Source: Planctomycetota bacterium (GTDB lineage: Bacteria; Planctomycetota; Planctomycetia; Pirellulales; UBA7805). Taken from it: DNA of 15,252 nucleotides. Both the position numbers and the translations under genes were made by a program. The DNA is taken from the NCBI GenBank assembly GCA_014237955.1, contig JABABY010000026.1, positions 1 to 15,252 on the forward strand, read 5' to 3'. The notes below the pieces were generated by a model. That model was not told the origin of the DNA, searched no databases, and was given only the letters and a program-made list of their open reading frames with translations. Shown here piece after piece: positions 14,294 through 15,252 of the stretch. The number at the start of each line of letters is the position of its first letter. Position 1 is the first letter of the stretch.

Positions 14294-15252
14294 TTGAAAA
14301 CAAAAATAACCTTTCTGCCCTTCCTGCTGTTCTTTTCTATTTTGGCACCCGCTCAAAATATCGGAGCAGACACACCTAATCATTCTGAGAGGACGACTGT
14401 GAAGCAAGAAGCCTGGGGAAATGCTGATGGAAAAGAAGTTTTTTTGTACACACTCACCAACAAAAAGGGTGTGGTATGCAAACTGACGAATTGGTGTGCG
14501 ACGGTCACTGCACTCCTTCTTCCTGACCGTAACGGCAATGTCGACGATGTCGTTTTGGGCTTTGAATCTTTTGACCGCTGGCTCGACAGTGATGGCAAAG
14601 GCAGTACGAATCCTGCGTACATGGGTGTTACCGTTGGCCGCGTTTGCAACCGCATTGCGGGAGGACGCTTTGAACTGGATGGTAAAACCCATCAACTCGC
14701 GAAAAATAATGGGCCCAATCACCTACATGGCGGCACTGAGGGCTGGGACAAAAAAGTCTGGGAAGGTGAAGTTTTAGAACGAAAAGATGGCGCAGGAGTG
14801 CGATTCACTCTTGTGAGTCCGGATGGCGATGAAAACTATCCTGGCGAGGTCGCTGCAGAGGTGATCTATATTCTCACAGATGATGATTCACTGAAAATCG
14901 AGTTTGCCGCAACATCCGATCAACGAACACCGGTCAACATGACCAACCACAGCTACTTCAATCTGGCGGGTGAAGGCAAAGGAACGATTCTGGACCACAA
15001 ATTAAAGCTCGAGGCATCCAGCCATACCGAATTTGACGATACCGGCATTCCTACCGGAAAATATGCACCGCTTGAAGGAACGCCTCTCGATTTCACGCAG
15101 GAGCAGCGTATTGGCGAAAAAATTGGGCAGATCCCGGGCGACCCCGGCGGGTACGACCATAATTTTGTGCTTCGCGAAGAAAAGGTTTCTGAGCCCCAAT
15201 TGGCAGCCACCCTCTACGATCCGAAGAGTGGAAGGGAACTGAAACTCTATAC
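14294..15252 (+). CDS. secreted aldose 1-epimerase (galactose mutarotase family), 3' end off the right edge
   Basis: Interconverts alpha and beta anomers of aldoses such as galactose. The start is TTG at 14294: AGAGG lies 8 nt upstream, and only this start gives a signal peptide (MKTKITFLPFLLFFSILAPA, cleavage near A20-Q21). The frame is open to the edge (319 codons plus 2 nt). Landmarks: R120 in GVTVGRVCNRIAGG, H145 in NHLHGG, the catalytic-acid histidine H219 in NMTNHSYFNL, and D288 in GGYDHNFVL. The catalytic-base glutamate expected further on lies beyond the window. The signal peptide places the enzyme outside the cytoplasm, consistent with processing of imported or extracellular sugars. 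It lies 126 nt after the reductase gene. Confidence 0.92.
   Translation, partial: MKTKITFLPFLLFFSILAPAQNIGADTPNHSERTTVKQEAWGNADGKEVFLYTLTNKKGVVCKLTNWCATVTALLLPDRNGNVDDVVLGFESFDRWLDSDGKGSTNPAYMGVTVGRVCNRIAGGRFELDGKTHQLAKNNGPNHLHGGTEGWDKKVWEGEVLERKDGAGVRFTLVSPDGDENYPGEVAAEVIYILTDDDSLKIEFAATSDQRTPVNMTNHSYFNLAGEGKGTILDHKLKLEASSHTEFDDTGIPTGKYAPLEGTPLDFTQEQRIGEKIGQIPGDPGGYDHNFVLREEKVSEPQLAATLYDPKSGRELKLY

Noticed and set aside
14504..14722. A minus-strand frame (part of a 172-codon stretch at 14204-14722) opposite the mutarotase gene
   Set aside because: The plus-strand frame carries the mutarotase motifs GVTVGRVCNR and NHLHGG, so the minus-strand frame is a shadow.
1..15252. CRISPR arrays, insertion sequences, phage or toxin-antitoxin modules
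   Set aside because: No regularly spaced repeats, terminal inverted repeats, transposase or integrase motifs, or paired small toxin-like genes were seen on either strand.

Overview
This window looks like a piece of a planctomycete chromosome (Planctomycetota, probably Pirellulales-like). That placement is an inference from protein style, not proof. The pointers are long hydrophilic insertions in the complex I membrane subunits, a lineage-type secreted protein of unknown function, a CsrA with a long acidic tail, and frequent GTG/TTG starts. Base composition is roughly balanced. There is no integrase, insertion sequence or CRISPR array.

Left two thirds (1-10989, minus strand): a respiratory complex I (NADH:quinone oxidoreductase, nuo) gene cluster, transcribed right to left. 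The order is nuoI, a DUF2203 gene, a possible 42-residue membrane protein, nuoA, nuoC, nuoD, a possible 71-residue membrane protein, nuoH, nuoJ, nuoK, nuoL and nuoM, which runs off the left edge. The cluster supplies the membrane arm (A, H, J, K, L, M) and part of the peripheral arm (C, D, I). nuoB is missing from its usual place between nuoA and nuoC, where only 55 nt remain. nuoE, nuoF and nuoG are also absent from the window. NuoA, NuoH, NuoL and NuoM all carry extra hydrophilic segments. A good sigma70-type promoter lies about 95 nt upstream of nuoI.

Middle (10990-12240): a divergent intergenic region, then csrA on the plus strand with its own promoter and a leader rich in GGA triplets, then a lone tRNA-Glu(TTC) gene with its own promoter.

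Right end (12241-15252, plus strand): a secreted protein of unknown function, whose 3' end overlaps the start of an aldo/keto reductase gene, then a secreted galactose-mutarotase-like (aldose 1-epimerase) protein that runs off the right edge. The last two suggest sugar metabolism but do not define a pathway. The nuo genes act together as a proton-pumping enzyme. The csrA, tRNA and right-hand genes appear to be separate transcription units.
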